From Oxytricha trifallax (lineage: Eukaryota > Ciliophora > Spirotrichea > Sporadotrichida > Oxytrichidae), in the NCBI GenBank assembly GCA_000711775.1, contig ARYC01017490.1, positions 62,001-126,000 on the forward strand: DNA of 64,000 nt, read 5' to 3'. The notes under the pieces are model-generated. The model had not been told where the DNA came from and did not search any database. It saw only the letters and a program-made list of their open reading frames with translations. Positions 36,317 to 48,300 of the stretch are shown here, piece after piece; positions within the stretch are counted from its first letter, which is position 1; each line of letters starts with the position of its first letter. Made by a program: the position numbers and the translations under genes.

Positions 36317-38527
36317 ATGCTAAAGAAGATTCTGTTTGGATTAACATATATCCACTTATCTGTAGCTTCATTCTTAAATGTAGAAGCAGGTGGTTATTCA
36401 GCTCTTTACTCCACTAGATATAAATATATTTATTTAATAGAAATCCATTTGATGAAAATACACATGAAATGTTTGTGAATCCTTGGTTTTAAAAGGAAGT
36501 TGAGGCATCCAAGACATTAACTGACACTCAGAAATATATCTATTATAATTTTAACAAAGACTTAAGGATATGCCAGCAGCTTACTGGGTTGATACATAGT
36601 CAGCAATTTAAACAAGGACTCCCAGTTTGAATTCCTTGCTTCAAGAAGCTTCTCACTATGCTAAATAAACTTCAAAGAAAGTGACAGTAATGTTCATTCA
36701 TTACAATTTGCCAAATAGGGACTGTTCTGCTTCAGCCTCAAACGGGGAGATCTGCTGTTCTGGCAATCCTCCTAATCCTAATACAGGAAGTTGTGATGAT
36801 AGTTCTTATACATCTGGGGACTGCTCTAAAGGTCTTAATAAATACCACAGTTATACTGACGAAGTTTATTAAGTCGTAAGTAAATACCCAGAGCTTGAGA
36901 TTGTTGCCTTAATTATAAATTAATTGGTTAATTCTTTTTGAGTGATAAAATAAATATATTATCTTTTTAATTGAACCAGACTCTCTTCCAAATCTTGCAA
37001 CAAATCTAGGCAAGCTTCCTCACTGCACTGAGACAACCAAATAGAGCTATGTTAATGGTGTAGGCTATGCAATTAAGAAGCTTTCTTAAATCTCAAATCT
37101 TTAACTGTATATCGATGTTGGCCACGGAGGCTGGCTTGGATGGTGTGGAAATCATCCTTGTAAAGAGAGCTCAGAATGCGGTTCAAACAATAAGTGCATG
37201 AGAGGGTACTGTGAGTGTCCTGCTGATAGACTTGGTAAAAAATTTAAATATTCAGGCAATCATTAGAATTAATTAACCTAATCTTAATAATATATAATAT
37301 ATATTAATTCTTACATAACTAACCTATGTTTTTTTTATTTTCATTAATGTAAGGCAATCGAGAAGAATTGCCTAGAATTTCAGGATTGCCTTACATTTTT
37401 TTAATAACTTAATCATATAATTTACACTTTTATAAGTGCCTTATTCTATAATTAAAATCTATTATATTATTAACTACTAATTAGTGAATAAATGTTAAAT
37501 AATATCTTAGAAAAAAAGGTTTCTTTATTTAGAGTTGAGATTAAGTTGATTTAATTGATATATTCTAATATTATTAATAGTGAGAAGTTTTAAGATAAAA
37601 GCTTTATATTGTTAATTATTTTAATATAATAATATAGCATGAATTAATTTTAGAAATTTATGCTTTTTAGAGAGAAGTCCAATAGTTTATTCATATTTTA
37701 GTTTTTAAATCTATTAATAAACTATAGATTAGTTTTATGTTTTACACTTAATCAATAAAATCAATAATTTAGGTGTTTAAAGTGTAATTCAAGAATAAAT
37801 TAACTTAGATATTTTTTAAATTGCATATTAAATTTAACACAATTATAAATAATGTCTATATTTAAGCTTTTTAACATGGGATAATATATTTTAACTTGAT
37901 TTATTCTTATAATTACCTATGTTTTGGAATTTTTACCAACTAGATCAAAATTCTTAAACATTTGTATCTACAATTAAAGACATCTTTAATCTTGCAGGTC
38001 AAGATGCTGTACTTAAAATTAGAGGCTTTGCCACAAATACTGCTAACTACTAACCACTTGGATATCCAGATGATACAGATCATTGCATGCTAGGTTCTCA
38101 ATGGAATTTTGCATATAATGAACTCAGGTACATTGATTAGATGGATGCTCTCTTTAAAAAGAACGGTATAAGTAAGAATTGGATCACAGACACAGGGAGA
38201 AATGGTGTTCCAGAAATGAGATCATCTGCCTAATAATGTCAAAATTGGTGCAATGTCAAAGGAGGTTTAGGTTTGAGACCTACTTCTTAAGTTTAAGAAC
38301 TCCAAAAGTTATTGTAATCTGCCTCATTAGATGCTGTTGTCTGGTCAAAGACTCCCGGTGAATCTGATGGATGTTCTCCAGGCTCTGGTTAATAATGCAC
38401 AAGAGTTGACCAGATGTGTCAAAGAGACTGTCAATCTGAGTTCCAGAAATGCCCTGCACCAGAAGCAGGTTAGTGGGATGATGATATGATTAAATATTTA
38501 TCTGATCATGCTTAGCCTCAACTATGA
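36317..38527 (+). CDS. Glycoside hydrolase family 6 cellobiohydrolase/endoglucanase
   Basis: GH6 enzymes cleave cellulose with inversion. The start ATG (36317) gives a signal peptide, MLKKILFGLTYIHLSVASFL. Conserved GH6 blocks follow in order: NPFDENTHEMFVNPWF, PAAYWVDTQSAI, YNLPNRDCSASASNGE (36705-36750, with the acid Asp of RDC), KYHSYTDEVY, EPDSLPNLATNLG (about 36975), LYIDVGHGGWLGWCGN (about 37110), RGFATNTANYQPLG (about 38020), WITDTGRNGVPEM (about 38200), KTPGESDG and APEAGQW, ending TGA 38525-38527. Unusual: after GWCGN comes a Cys-rich insert (HPCKESSECGSNNKC, MRGYCECPADRLG) not typical of GH6 at this site. Four IESs are listed; all junctions restore the GH6 order. Probably lysosomal or secreted, for food digestion. 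Confidence 0.95.
36415..36437. other. IES in GH6 gene, 23 bp, pointer TAGA
   Basis: TAGA at 36415-36418 and 36438-36441. Joins ALYSTR to NPFDENTHE. Confidence 0.82.
36536..36567. other. IES in GH6 gene, 32 bp, pointer ATAT
   Basis: ATAT at 36536-36539 and 36568-36571. Joins TDTQKY to MPAAYWVDT and corrects the frame. Confidence 0.8.
36909..36966. other. IES in GH6 gene, 58 bp, pointer TTAATT
   Basis: TTAATT at 36909-36914 and 36967-36972. Splits the catalytic block; joining gives LEIVALIEPDSLPNL. Confidence 0.92.
37243..37921. other. IES in GH6 gene, ~679 bp, pointer TTT
   Basis: TTT at 37243-37245 and 37922-37924 joins ADRLGKKF to WNFYQLDQN before RGFATNTANY. The pointer is short and T-rich. 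The IES holds a hairpin (37346-37397). Confidence 0.7.
37346..37397. repeat. Inverted repeat (14-bp perfect arms) inside a GH6 IES
   Basis: AATGTAAGGCAATC at 37346-37359 and its inverse complement at 37384-37397, with a 24-base loop that itself contains AATTGCCT. It stands out in otherwise featureless AT DNA. Confidence 0.75.
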
Positions 38528-38732
38528 AAACTAAAATAAAAAAATCTTAAAAGTTAATTTCTTTTATCTTCAACTCATAAATCATATACTTAATCCATAA
38601 TTTTAAAATGAACAAAAATTTTCAATTAAAATTAATGTACTTTTACTTTAAATTAAAATAAATAGAGCCTATAAAGATACTCGGTGATAATTGTTACAAG
38701 AGCCAGATGAGTTTAGAATTATTATTATTTAA

Positions 38733-40296
38733 TCAATCTATGATTTCAATAGTTTCCACATTCTTTTGCCTCGCACTGCCTCCGCTTGTTGAATTATTAT
38801 TCATTCTCGATCTGTTTCTCATTAAGTTATTCTATTCCTCTTCATTATAACTCTGATTGACTTGTGCATATCCTTTATTATCAATTTAAAACATGGCTTC
38901 TTTCATTTCTAAGAACTGCTTCATATCTTCATCCTTGAAATCAAAATAATCGCTAATTTTGAAGCCAGTAACACGGTAAAACTCAGAGTTCACATGTTTA
39001 TAATGCATCTTTTACTCGTTTTTAATAATAGTGAACAGTACTTTATAGATGAAATCATGTGAGTTCATTAGACTTTTTGGGATCATTTTCAGGTTATCAT
39101 AGTTATACACGCTCACATAGTTCATCATTTGGAGGTAAGACCAATCAGCATAGTTGATCACAATTGAGTCTACTAGTTAATCATAGTTTACTTTATAATC
39201 AACTATCATGCCACTTTCTGTTATAGTTCCCCCTGGAATAGGCCTCCTTGGATCATGATTACGTTTAGACATATCCATAGTTCTTCCACCTCTATCTGAG
39301 TTATTGTTATTGTTGTGATTAAACCTATTGTTATTGTGATGTCTGTCGTTTCTATCTCTATTGTTGTTAAACTTTTCATTAAATTTATCATCTCTTCGCC
39401 TTCCTCCCTAAAACTCACCATGATTATTATTGCTATGATGGTTACTGTTATTATGGTGGTTGTTATTGCCATGGTGATTATTGTTGTTTTAGTAACCTCC
39501 TCTAAAATTATTGCCATTGCCGCCATGATGCATGTTAGATCCTCTCTAATCAATTTTTTTAGCTAGGGTAAAAACATTTCCCTGTTTAATTCTGACCGAA
39601 TCTGCGAAAGCCGATTTCTTGTTCACATCCTCGATGAAATGCGTCTCATAGGTCTTAGTGTGCACTTTATTCATTCCTTTATTTGGTCTTTCGAATTACT
39701 CAGTTTAGTAGAATTCTATGATTATTGTGCCTTTTCTGTCTTTATATTTCTAATCTAGAAACTCTTCTTTACTCTAAAATTAACTGTCAGTCCTGCCTTT
39801 TATTTAATTATAGTAATATAGAAGCTATTTAAAACAAATATAAACTTACCATAATTAATCTTGTTTTGCCTTGTTGCAATTTTTATCTTAACGCATTTGG
39901 ATCATTTTGATTTGTGCCAGGTTCTTGCATTCCCGCCACTTATGGAGTAGAAAATATGAATTACCTGAATTGTCCTCCTCCCAGCTTAAACCCATGAAAC
40001 ATAGTTTTTGAAACGAATGTCTTTTTGCCATGAACTCTTTATCCATCCAGATAGAGCACTGCTCCATAGGTATTTCTATCATTTTAGTCTATTGCACTTA
40101 CATTGATCTTAAAAGCTTCGTCTTTATCAACGCAAATGTAGTTTTATCGTGGGTTACCAGCTTATGGATTTTTCTTATTTGGACTAACTGTTTGTTACTG
40201 ACTAGTCTTTAACTAACAACATCCATATTTCTTTGGGTTTGGAGCTGACTCGTTCAAGATATCTATCAAGAAGTACATGTGCTCGGTGTTTGGCAT
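38733..40296 (-). CDS. His/Asn/Gly-rich protein of unknown function
   Basis: The start ATG (40296-40294) gives MPNTEHMYFLIDILNE. The N-terminal domain contains ICVDKDEAFKINVSAI, YGAVLYLDGQRVHGKKTF and FHGFKLGGGQFRQFIFSTP (about 39960-40150), then after an intron (39774-39849) GTIIIEFYQTEQFERP. This arrangement is reminiscent of a fungal domain of unknown function with DG and GF motifs; the link is tentative. The middle (about 39280-39540) is a low-complexity stretch of His, Asn, Gly and Arg. The C-terminal domain (RPIPGGTITESGMIVDYKV, then DWSYLQMMNYVSVYNYDNL) ends with an Arg/Ser/Asn-rich tail and TGA 38735-38733. No IES found. Tail-to-tail with GH6. Confidence 0.75.
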
Positions 40297-40474
40297 TTTC
40301 TTCTTTTCTTTTTAGGTTTAATTAATTGACTGATTATAGGTTTTGTTTAATGTTTGATACTCCCAATATTTTAAGACACTTAAATCATCAAGGATGTAAA
40401 TATTTAAATTACTGAATTTATTTATTTTAAATTATCACACCCACTAACAATTCGCTTATTTTTTAATAATTAAA

Positions 40475-42196
40475 ATGAATATTGGCAGGAGAAAAATTAT
40501 AATAAATTTGATTTAAATTAAGATGATGCAATAGTCTTAGTCAGACATCGGATGCACTATTTGTTACTAGTCCAAAAAGGACATATTAGAATAAAATTGC
40601 AACTATGACGTCTGTTCTATTTTATTAATATTATATATTATATTTATTCTATGTGCGATAAGATGTTCTGCCATGATTGCTTTAAGGAATGGATGCTTCA
40701 ATAAATTAAGGGAAAACATTTTAGGCATTTTCATAAAATAGAGCTTAAATGTATAAATTAATAATATATTTTTAATTTAAATGTGAGTATATTGATTTAA
40801 AAAGATATCAACTATATTTTGCGATTGTTTTAAAATGTCAGCAGGAAAAATGCGAAAACAAATACGCTATGGAGGACTTGCAAGATATTCTCGATCCATC
40901 TCGATTTGCTGACCTAGATGAAGCATTAACTTAAAAGATGGTGAGAGCAGGGGATCAATATTTGAATTGTCCAAATTCCTCTTGTGGTAATTATGGTTTC
41001 TTGGAGGATATCTGCTGTCCTAGCAATATTTTAGAATTATATTAAAATTTGGAAAATGAATTTAATTGAAACTAATTAGATATTAATTACCTTCTGTTTA
41101 CTTTTTGGAAAATACCTTTAATCCCTATAAATATATTTCACTCTGAGTAGTTCATTAAAATAAGTCAGTGGTAATTTTTCTATAATGAATTTATCTCTTC
41201 TCCCTTGTAAAATCCCAAATCTGATGTATTCTTACAATATTGAATGCACGGAATGCTAAACTTCATGGAGACTAAAGTGCCAACCATAAAATAAGTTCAA
41301 CTTGTCTCAATTGTTTTCTTGGGAGTCAATCTACGACAGCAATACTTACAGTAATTTATACAAAGTCATCTTTGCTTAAATGTGTCCTTCTTGCAAGGTA
41401 ATGATAATAAGAAGTGAAGGCTGTAAGTTTATGGAGTGTGGAAAATGCCAATTTTAATTTTGCTGGTTTTGCTTGAGTGAATTTTACACTGAGTATCACT
41501 ACTATGAATCCTTTTGCCCACTTAGAATAGTCCCTATCTATGGATTAGTGGGAATATTGACTTTCTTTCTTACTATCAAGATATACTATGCCTTCCCAGT
41601 TATCTCATGGATTTTCAGTTGGATATTTATGGCTTTAATCACTGAATCATTTGCATTCGCACTTACTGTATTTTCCATAATAATTATATTTTTTGTTGTT
41701 AAATGTATTCTTCATTGCAATTTATAGAAAAAGTAGCACCATTTATGGCATCTGGAAGAAGATTTTAGCATAGTAATCAACTCATAGCCTAAGAGGAAGT
41801 GCAGCAAGACTTAAGAAAAATAAAGAAGATTTAAAAGTTTAAAGTTTAGTAGCTTTAGCTTTAGTTTCGGCTTCAGTTGGTGTTTTGGGAATTGTGAGAG
41901 AGTTAAGTTTCTATAAAATACCAGGACTTGACAGTTCAGTTTATCAAAATGTCCCAATTCACTTAGTTATTTACTGTGGTTCAAAACTATATGTATGGTA
42001 TAAGAAAGTAGACAAGCGACTTGTGTAATAACACTAACAAGAGAATTAAGCTTTGAATAGAGAAAATCAAGATTTAGTAGAAAATCAAGCAGTAAATTAA
42101 GATACTGATGAAAGATTGGATCATATCTAAAGTGAAGACGAGATTGAGGAGGACTTGTAAATGATAGAGGAAATAGACCATGATCACTAAGACTGA
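40475..42196 (+). CDS. RBR-type (RING-IBR-RING) E3 ubiquitin ligase with membrane segments
   Basis: RBR ligases pass ubiquitin through a catalytic Cys in RING2. The start ATG is at 40475. RING1: CTICYQSKKDILEQNC, then CSMCDKMFCHDCFKEW. IBR: KCQQEKCENKYAMEDL and YLNCPNSSC, then ECTECQTSWRLKC. RING2: CPSCKVMIIRSEGCKFMECG with FCWFCLSEF (about 41390-41480); the catalytic Cys would be that of FMEC, where many members have HMxC. At least three hydrophobic segments follow (about 41520-41720 and 41840-41900), then an acidic Gln-rich tail ending TGA 42194-42196. Five IESs are listed; each restores the zinc-ligand spacing or frame. Membrane location is inferred. Confidence 0.92.
40615..40646. other. 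IES in RBR gene, 32 bp, pointer TTCTAT
   Basis: TTCTAT at 40615-40620 and 40647-40652. Joins NYDVCS to MCDKMFCHDC within RING1. Confidence 0.9.
40747..40832. other. IES in RBR gene, 86 bp, pointer AAATGT
   Basis: AAATGT at 40747-40752 and 40833-40838. Joins HKIELKC to QQEKCENKY. Confidence 0.9.
41062..41082. other. IES in RBR gene, 21 bp, pointer TTAATT
   Basis: TTAATT at 41062-41067 and 41083-41088. Removes an in-frame TGA; joins ENEFN to YLLFTFWKI. Confidence 0.85.
41196..41229. other. IES in RBR gene, 34 bp, pointer TCTT
   Basis: TCTT at 41196-41199 and 41230-41233. Joins YNEFIS to YNIECTECQTSW. Confidence 0.78.
41667..41703. other. IES in RBR gene, 37 bp, pointer TGTATT
   Basis: TGTATT at 41667-41672 and 41704-41709. 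Joins FAFALTVF to FIAIYRKSS inside a hydrophobic segment and corrects the frame. Confidence 0.83.
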
Positions 42197-42399
42197 AAAA
42201 AGTTTCTTTTATATCCCTGTAGCAATATATTAAAGTTAAATGCAGTTATTTTCAAATTTATGGAATTCATGTACTCTTATAATAGTTTCATAAGGATTGC
42301 TACTATAAGTAATTAATGTAAATAAATTAATTTTATATATTATAAATATGAAAACAATATAATCATTAGTTATGTATAGTAAAATAGGTATTTGATTCA

Positions 42400-45300
42400 T
42401 CAATGCATTCTTCCGTTGAATCCATATGGAGAATATTAATTAGACATTGGAGATATTCCTAAATTTGGTGTTGCAAATTAGTTATTCATATTTATGTTAT
42501 TATAATTAGGACTGGGTCCTCGAGATCCTTGGACTTATACTTTATTCTGGAAAACTGCATGAGGAGATCTTTAATTCATGATCAGTGGAGGTGGTTGTTA
42601 GTGATAGCCAAGGATTAGTGAATTATTTATGCTACTAATTTACTAATAAATATAATTAAATATCTGTACTATTCCTATATGTACCAAGCACCGACCTATT
42701 TGCTTATTGTGCTTAAAGCAACCTTTAAGATATTATTTAATTTTCTATACGAGGATTGTGAATTTAGATATTAGTCAAAATTAAATAACTAAATATGACT
42801 AAATAAAATTGGTCTTTTTTCATAAAGATTTTTTTAATTTAATTCAAATATAAAATATATTAAATGGCATTAGTAATTTTATAGATTTTCTAATAAATTT
42901 TATTACAGAGAATTTAAAAAAAAAAAGCTATTAAAATAAGAAATAAATTTATTTAAATTATTTGTGTTTGAGTAAAATTTAAATATGGACTAGAAAAAAT
43001 CATAAAAAAATATAATTGGAAGTTGATTTTATTTTTAGAAATTTATAGAAAATTTTATTTTTTTTTAGTTATAAAGCTGAAGTTATAATTCTTAAAATAG
43101 AAAGTGTTACATTACTTTTAGCAATCATAATTTTAACAAATGGATATATTTATAAATAAGAACTGATATATTTGCAACATTTTTAAATATTTTTGAGAAA
43201 TGGATTGGGATTTATAAAAAAAGATTAGGTATAATTGTTTTTTTAATTTCTATTTTTATTAATTACCGCCATAATATTCAAAGAAATTAATATAAATTTA
43301 TTAAATAAATAAAAGATATTCCCAGGCAATATTGAAGGTTGAAAATCCTGAATCATTTCTTAAGTTCCTCTTGTAGGGGAATTTTATATTGAATAAATCT
43401 AATGGTTAATATTCCTGCCATGCCTTCCATCCAAGTCTCTTTAAACAAGTCTAGGATTTATTGATAATTAGCTTTATTAATGATATGAGTTGGGTATTTA
43501 ACTATCATAGTTTCCAATTGTAACTGCATTTACAACTAAAACTTTTCATCTTTTTACATTTAATTACCTATTTAGATATTGTAGGAATACATTTAAAATT
43601 GGGAAATTTAATTAAATTAAAATTATTTTATTTCAAAATATTGGCAGTTAAAGGTGGCCAATTTGAACGATCTTGGGCTCATTCGATAGAGAATTAAAAA
43701 TTAGCTGGACTTTATTATTGGCGGTACTATTTTATCGCATCCCCTGAGAGAGAGATAACTTCACTTTAATTAAACACCTCTAAATTCATTAAATTATACC
43801 TCCACATTAAATTGAAGTTATCTCTCTCAGGGGATGCGATAAAATAGTACCGCCAATAATAAAGTCCAGCTAATTTTTAATTCTCTATCGAATGAGCCCA
43901 AGATCGTTCAAATTGGCCACCTTTAACTGCCAATATTTTGAAATAAAATAATTTTAATTTAATTAAATTTCCCAATTTTAAATGTATTCCTACAATATAT
44001 ATTGCTACACTTATTAGGGTTAATCAAATTAGTGAAGGCAATTCTTTTAGAAAAAAGCATTAAAATAACAATAGTTATAGATAAATATGATATATTCGAA
44101 TAATAGAAAGAATAACTAAGAAACATTTTTAAAAGGATTTTATTTAAAATTGAATTAATTGTAATAAAAAATTTAAGTGGAATATTTTAATTACAAAAAT
44201 TTATTGTTTATTTTTATCTTAAATTCGAACTATCTAATTGAATTCCCATTACATTCAGTTAAAATTATAAAAATTCTTTTTAAGGTTTAAATTATTTCTT
44301 AAAACCGATTTTTTGTAAAAGTCCATAAGTTCGTAATTTTCAATGTATCCACTATCTTTTTTTGCAGGCTATTGCAAAATTGATAAGCTTTACTTCGAAA
44401 CTGGCTCGATTGATGGTAACAAACTTATAATTATATCATAGATGTATAAAAACTAGATTTAGCTGTTGGTCTTTATCTTGGAACAGACATTGCTAGCCTT
44501 TTATTTTTATCACTTTGTTCATTATTCAAATCTTCTTGTAGTTCCTTCTTAGTTTATTCAATTTGATTCTTAATGTAAATATGTCTCCCATAAATGTTGG
44601 CAATTTTTTGAAATTTCTATAATTCTTCATTCTAGCCATCCTTGTCTCTGAATCTTTGCAGAACATGTACGTTTGGACTTGCTTCTCCATCGCTTCTTTT
44701 CATAAATATGTCATTTTATAAATTCTTACTTAACTCAACAATTATAGATCTTTGCTTCTGAATGGCTTCCTTAATTTCAGATTGAGGAATATTATTTAGA
44801 CTTCTTGGGGAGATTTAGTGATTCAAAAGTGAACCTTAGTTACTCTTTAATCGTATAATTTCAGAACCCTCATTATCTTAAGTGGTATGTTTCGTAGACT
44901 ATTTATCCAGAAGCTCTCTATCACCTTAATGTAAAATTAAAATTCATTGTAAATATCAAGTGCACCATAGATTTTACTAGCTATCCGACGCTTTCTTTTC
45001 TTTTTAAGACTTGCATCATCTGTGTCGTTTGTATTAGCTTTTCTAAGTTCTTCAGTGTCTTGAGTGGTTATTACATTTTGAGATGAATTTATATTAACGA
45101 GACTGTCTTAAATAATAAAATTAGATTTGCAATCATATTGTCTTAGTGAACCTATAAATGCTGCTAATTTACTTGGGATACTTTCTTAATAGGTAAGAGC
45201 TAATTGTTATTTTACTAAACTAAACTTCTATTAACATTTTAGTCTGGTTTCAAGGCTGATATTGAATTTTCATGTTGATATACATTCAAAACCCCAAAAC

Positions 45301-48300
45301 CCCTTAATGAGGTTTATAAGTGCTTTGATTTGTAGGTAATTTGTTAGGGGTTGGGGTTATTAATAGGTTTTAATGTGAAATTTATAGTAAATGTATTTAA
45401 TTTAATCACTCAAAATGCACTTTTGGATCATGTGGGAGAGGTCTGAAGTTTATCTTACTTAACCACAACTCTATCTGCTCTATTGATATGTCTGATCTTG
45501 AGTTTGGTTTAATTAATATTGACTCTGCCATTTGTTTCATTGATTGAGATACTCTTGTTTTGTCAATAAATTGCCATATTCTGTGTTTAGCATCCTTCTC
45601 GCATCTTGTAGAGTAGTATTCATTGCAAGGCATATCGCACTCTTTTATTATTGCTGCTAAAGCCCACACATCCCATTAAAAGTCTCCATCTCTCCAGTCT
45701 TCTCTTTCTGGATAGTACCCTTGCGTTCCCATTACAGTTCCAAGCCTTGATACTTCCACTCTTTAGGCTCTGTTGAAATCGATTATTGCTACTCTTACAG
45801 GTGAGAAGTTTATCATTATATTTTCTGGCTTCAAATCTCTGTGAACAAACCCTAACTTGTGAAGCTCTTTAATACCTTGTATGGTCTGAGTTGCTATTTA
45901 TCCAAGTTACTTATGATTCCTTTGATCTGTTATGAAATCTCTTAGAGTCATTTCATAGAGTGGAAGTCTGAAAGCAACATGATCCTTGGCAAGGAGAACA
46001 GCATCTAGCTTGATTAAGTAACTACACTCTTTAAACTTTGCTTGAGTGAGTACTTGATACTCATTTGTAAACTCCATTTAATATTTATCATCACTTAAGA
46101 GATAGTTGAATGGATACACCTTGTATGCGTATTGATGATCATTGATAACTTTCTTATCAAAGGAGTCTTCTAATATTAGGTAGCTTTAAAGAGAAGTATC
46201 TAGGTCAATTTAAGCAAGAACTGGTATTTTCTTGTATTGAATCTTGATCATAATTTTTGTTATTTCAGAGGTCAGTTGGTTGCGTGCCTTCCTAAAGTAC
46301 TATAACTCTCTTGCTTATTCAGGCACTACGACCTTAGAATATTCCCTCGCTTTTCTTTTGTTGAGAAGCTTCAGCTCAACTTCTTGATTCTCAACTTCTA
46401 TATCTTTCTTGTGAGCTTTTAATAGATGCTTCTTCAAGTCTCTTGTATCAGAGTATTGCTTATGGCACTCAAAGCAGTCATACTTTCCATCTATTTTATC
46501 ATGCTTTAAGTATACAGTGGGCTTGGCTTCTCTATACTCTTTCTTATGTCTGTACCAGCTAGATTTATGAGCAAAATCTCTCTCACACAGCTCACAAACG
46601 TATACTTCTATTTCTTCAGTTTGTATAGGAATTTCATTAATATCTTTCTCCTCCTCTCTGTCTCCCACACACTTGTTTGCCATTTATTTTTTATTTTTAA
46701 TTTCTATTTTAATAACAGAGACCTCAAGTGATAGCTCTGGTAGTTCTTTATGAGAGTTCATCTCGCAGCTATCACACTTTTTATTGCTGCCAAAGGTAAG
46801 TCTCATTTAGTTTGATGGAAGTGCTGTTGTTTTTCTTAAAATGCTAGCGCTCATATTTACATTTGAATTTAAAATTATAAAACTGCCTCTATAACTGAGA
46901 GCTTATATGAGAAGTTTGCGAGCATACAAATTTCAAGGGAAGTTTTTAGAGTATTAGAGGAGAAAAATGAGCAGTAAGAGACGATCCAACTGTAAATATG
47001 GGCTAGAAAGTAACCATTATTTCTATCAATAATAAGTTTATTACAGTACGTACCGATTTAGGAGGTGCACATAATTAAGTACGTACTGCTTTAGGAGGTA
47101 TTTTGTGATTTTATGATTAAATTTAGGGTGCTCCTAATTAAGTACTAGCATTAATTAAAGCTCCTAATTAAGTACTAGCATTTTAGGAGCTGCTCCTAAT
47201 TAAGTACGTACCAATTTAAATTTAAAAATATGGAACTATAACAGTAGAAATTGATATCAATCTCTCAAGTTTGAAACCAGTTCTCAAAACCTTCTCCATA
47301 TCCTTCTTAGAGGTTGACCTCCTATAGGATGCCCATATTTAATAGTAAGTTTTACAGAGGTATATAATTGAAATCAATAAACTTAAATTTGAATATCATT
47401 TCTTAGATCTGTTAACAAGATGGAGTCAATGAATGATGCAATGAAAAGAGTTCAAACACAAGAATTGATCCAAAGATTTAGAAGCAAGGAGGATTTGCAC
47501 CGCTACCTGGTACAGCAAGTTAATGAAATCATAGTAACTTATCTTGACTATGTAGTTGGTTTGTTCTTGCCAACGAAGGAAGGTACTAAAATTTCATTTC
47601 TAAGAGCGATACTCTGCGAAGAGAAGAAAGCTTTGAAAATTTAAGATGTAAAGTTTGCAGAGATTCCAAACTATCCAGAAATCTCAGTGACTAACTTATA
47701 TGATGATGCTATGAATGACCCAGAGGTTTCGCAGTACCTGCCTTCTAAGAAGCAGTTGTCAAATAAACTACCTGAAAGAAACTATTTCTTTGGCATACTT
47801 GCAACAATTAAAGGTGATTACTTGAAAGAAATTATTCAAGAATCTCATAAGAAAAGGTACAGCATCTCTTCAGAAGATAAGGATAAACAGGGGATCAAGA
47901 TAAGTGAGAGCTAGCTATCAGAGTTGCAGAAGCACCCATATATTTCAAGTAAGATTTGTAGTTTAACTCTTTAGAAAAATCTGGTACTGGCATCTTCTTG
48001 ATGAAGGAATAGAGCAAGCTTCACAGAGAGCGAAAGTCGCAGACAAAGTATGAAGTTAGCAAGAGACTTTATTCAAATATTTAGCCTCCAGAGTCAATGA
48101 ACATAGATGCTGGAGCGTGCAGCAAGAGAAGAAACTTAGGAGGAGGGAAGCAAGAAGTAGAAGAAAAGAAATAGAAGCCAGCTCCCTCTTAAGAATTTTA
48201 TATGTGATTTATATATTCATTAACTTAACTACAAAACTTATTTATATACATTCACTCTCCCTTCTTTCGCATTCCATTAAACTATGGACTGTAAGGTACG

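Noticed and set aside
39315..39566. Hydrophobic plus-strand frame opposite the His/Asn-rich gene
   Set aside because: Produced by the antisense of CAT/AAC repeats in the low-complexity part of the minus-strand protein.
45284..45300. Genuine telomere (macronuclear chromosome end) at the C4A4 repeats
   Set aside because: The repeats are the terminus of an inverted-repeat transposon with host coding sequence continuing directly outside it.
47039..47216. CRISPR-like array
   Set aside because: The repeats are short, mixed in orientation, lack regular spacers and lie inside a eukaryotic transposon.
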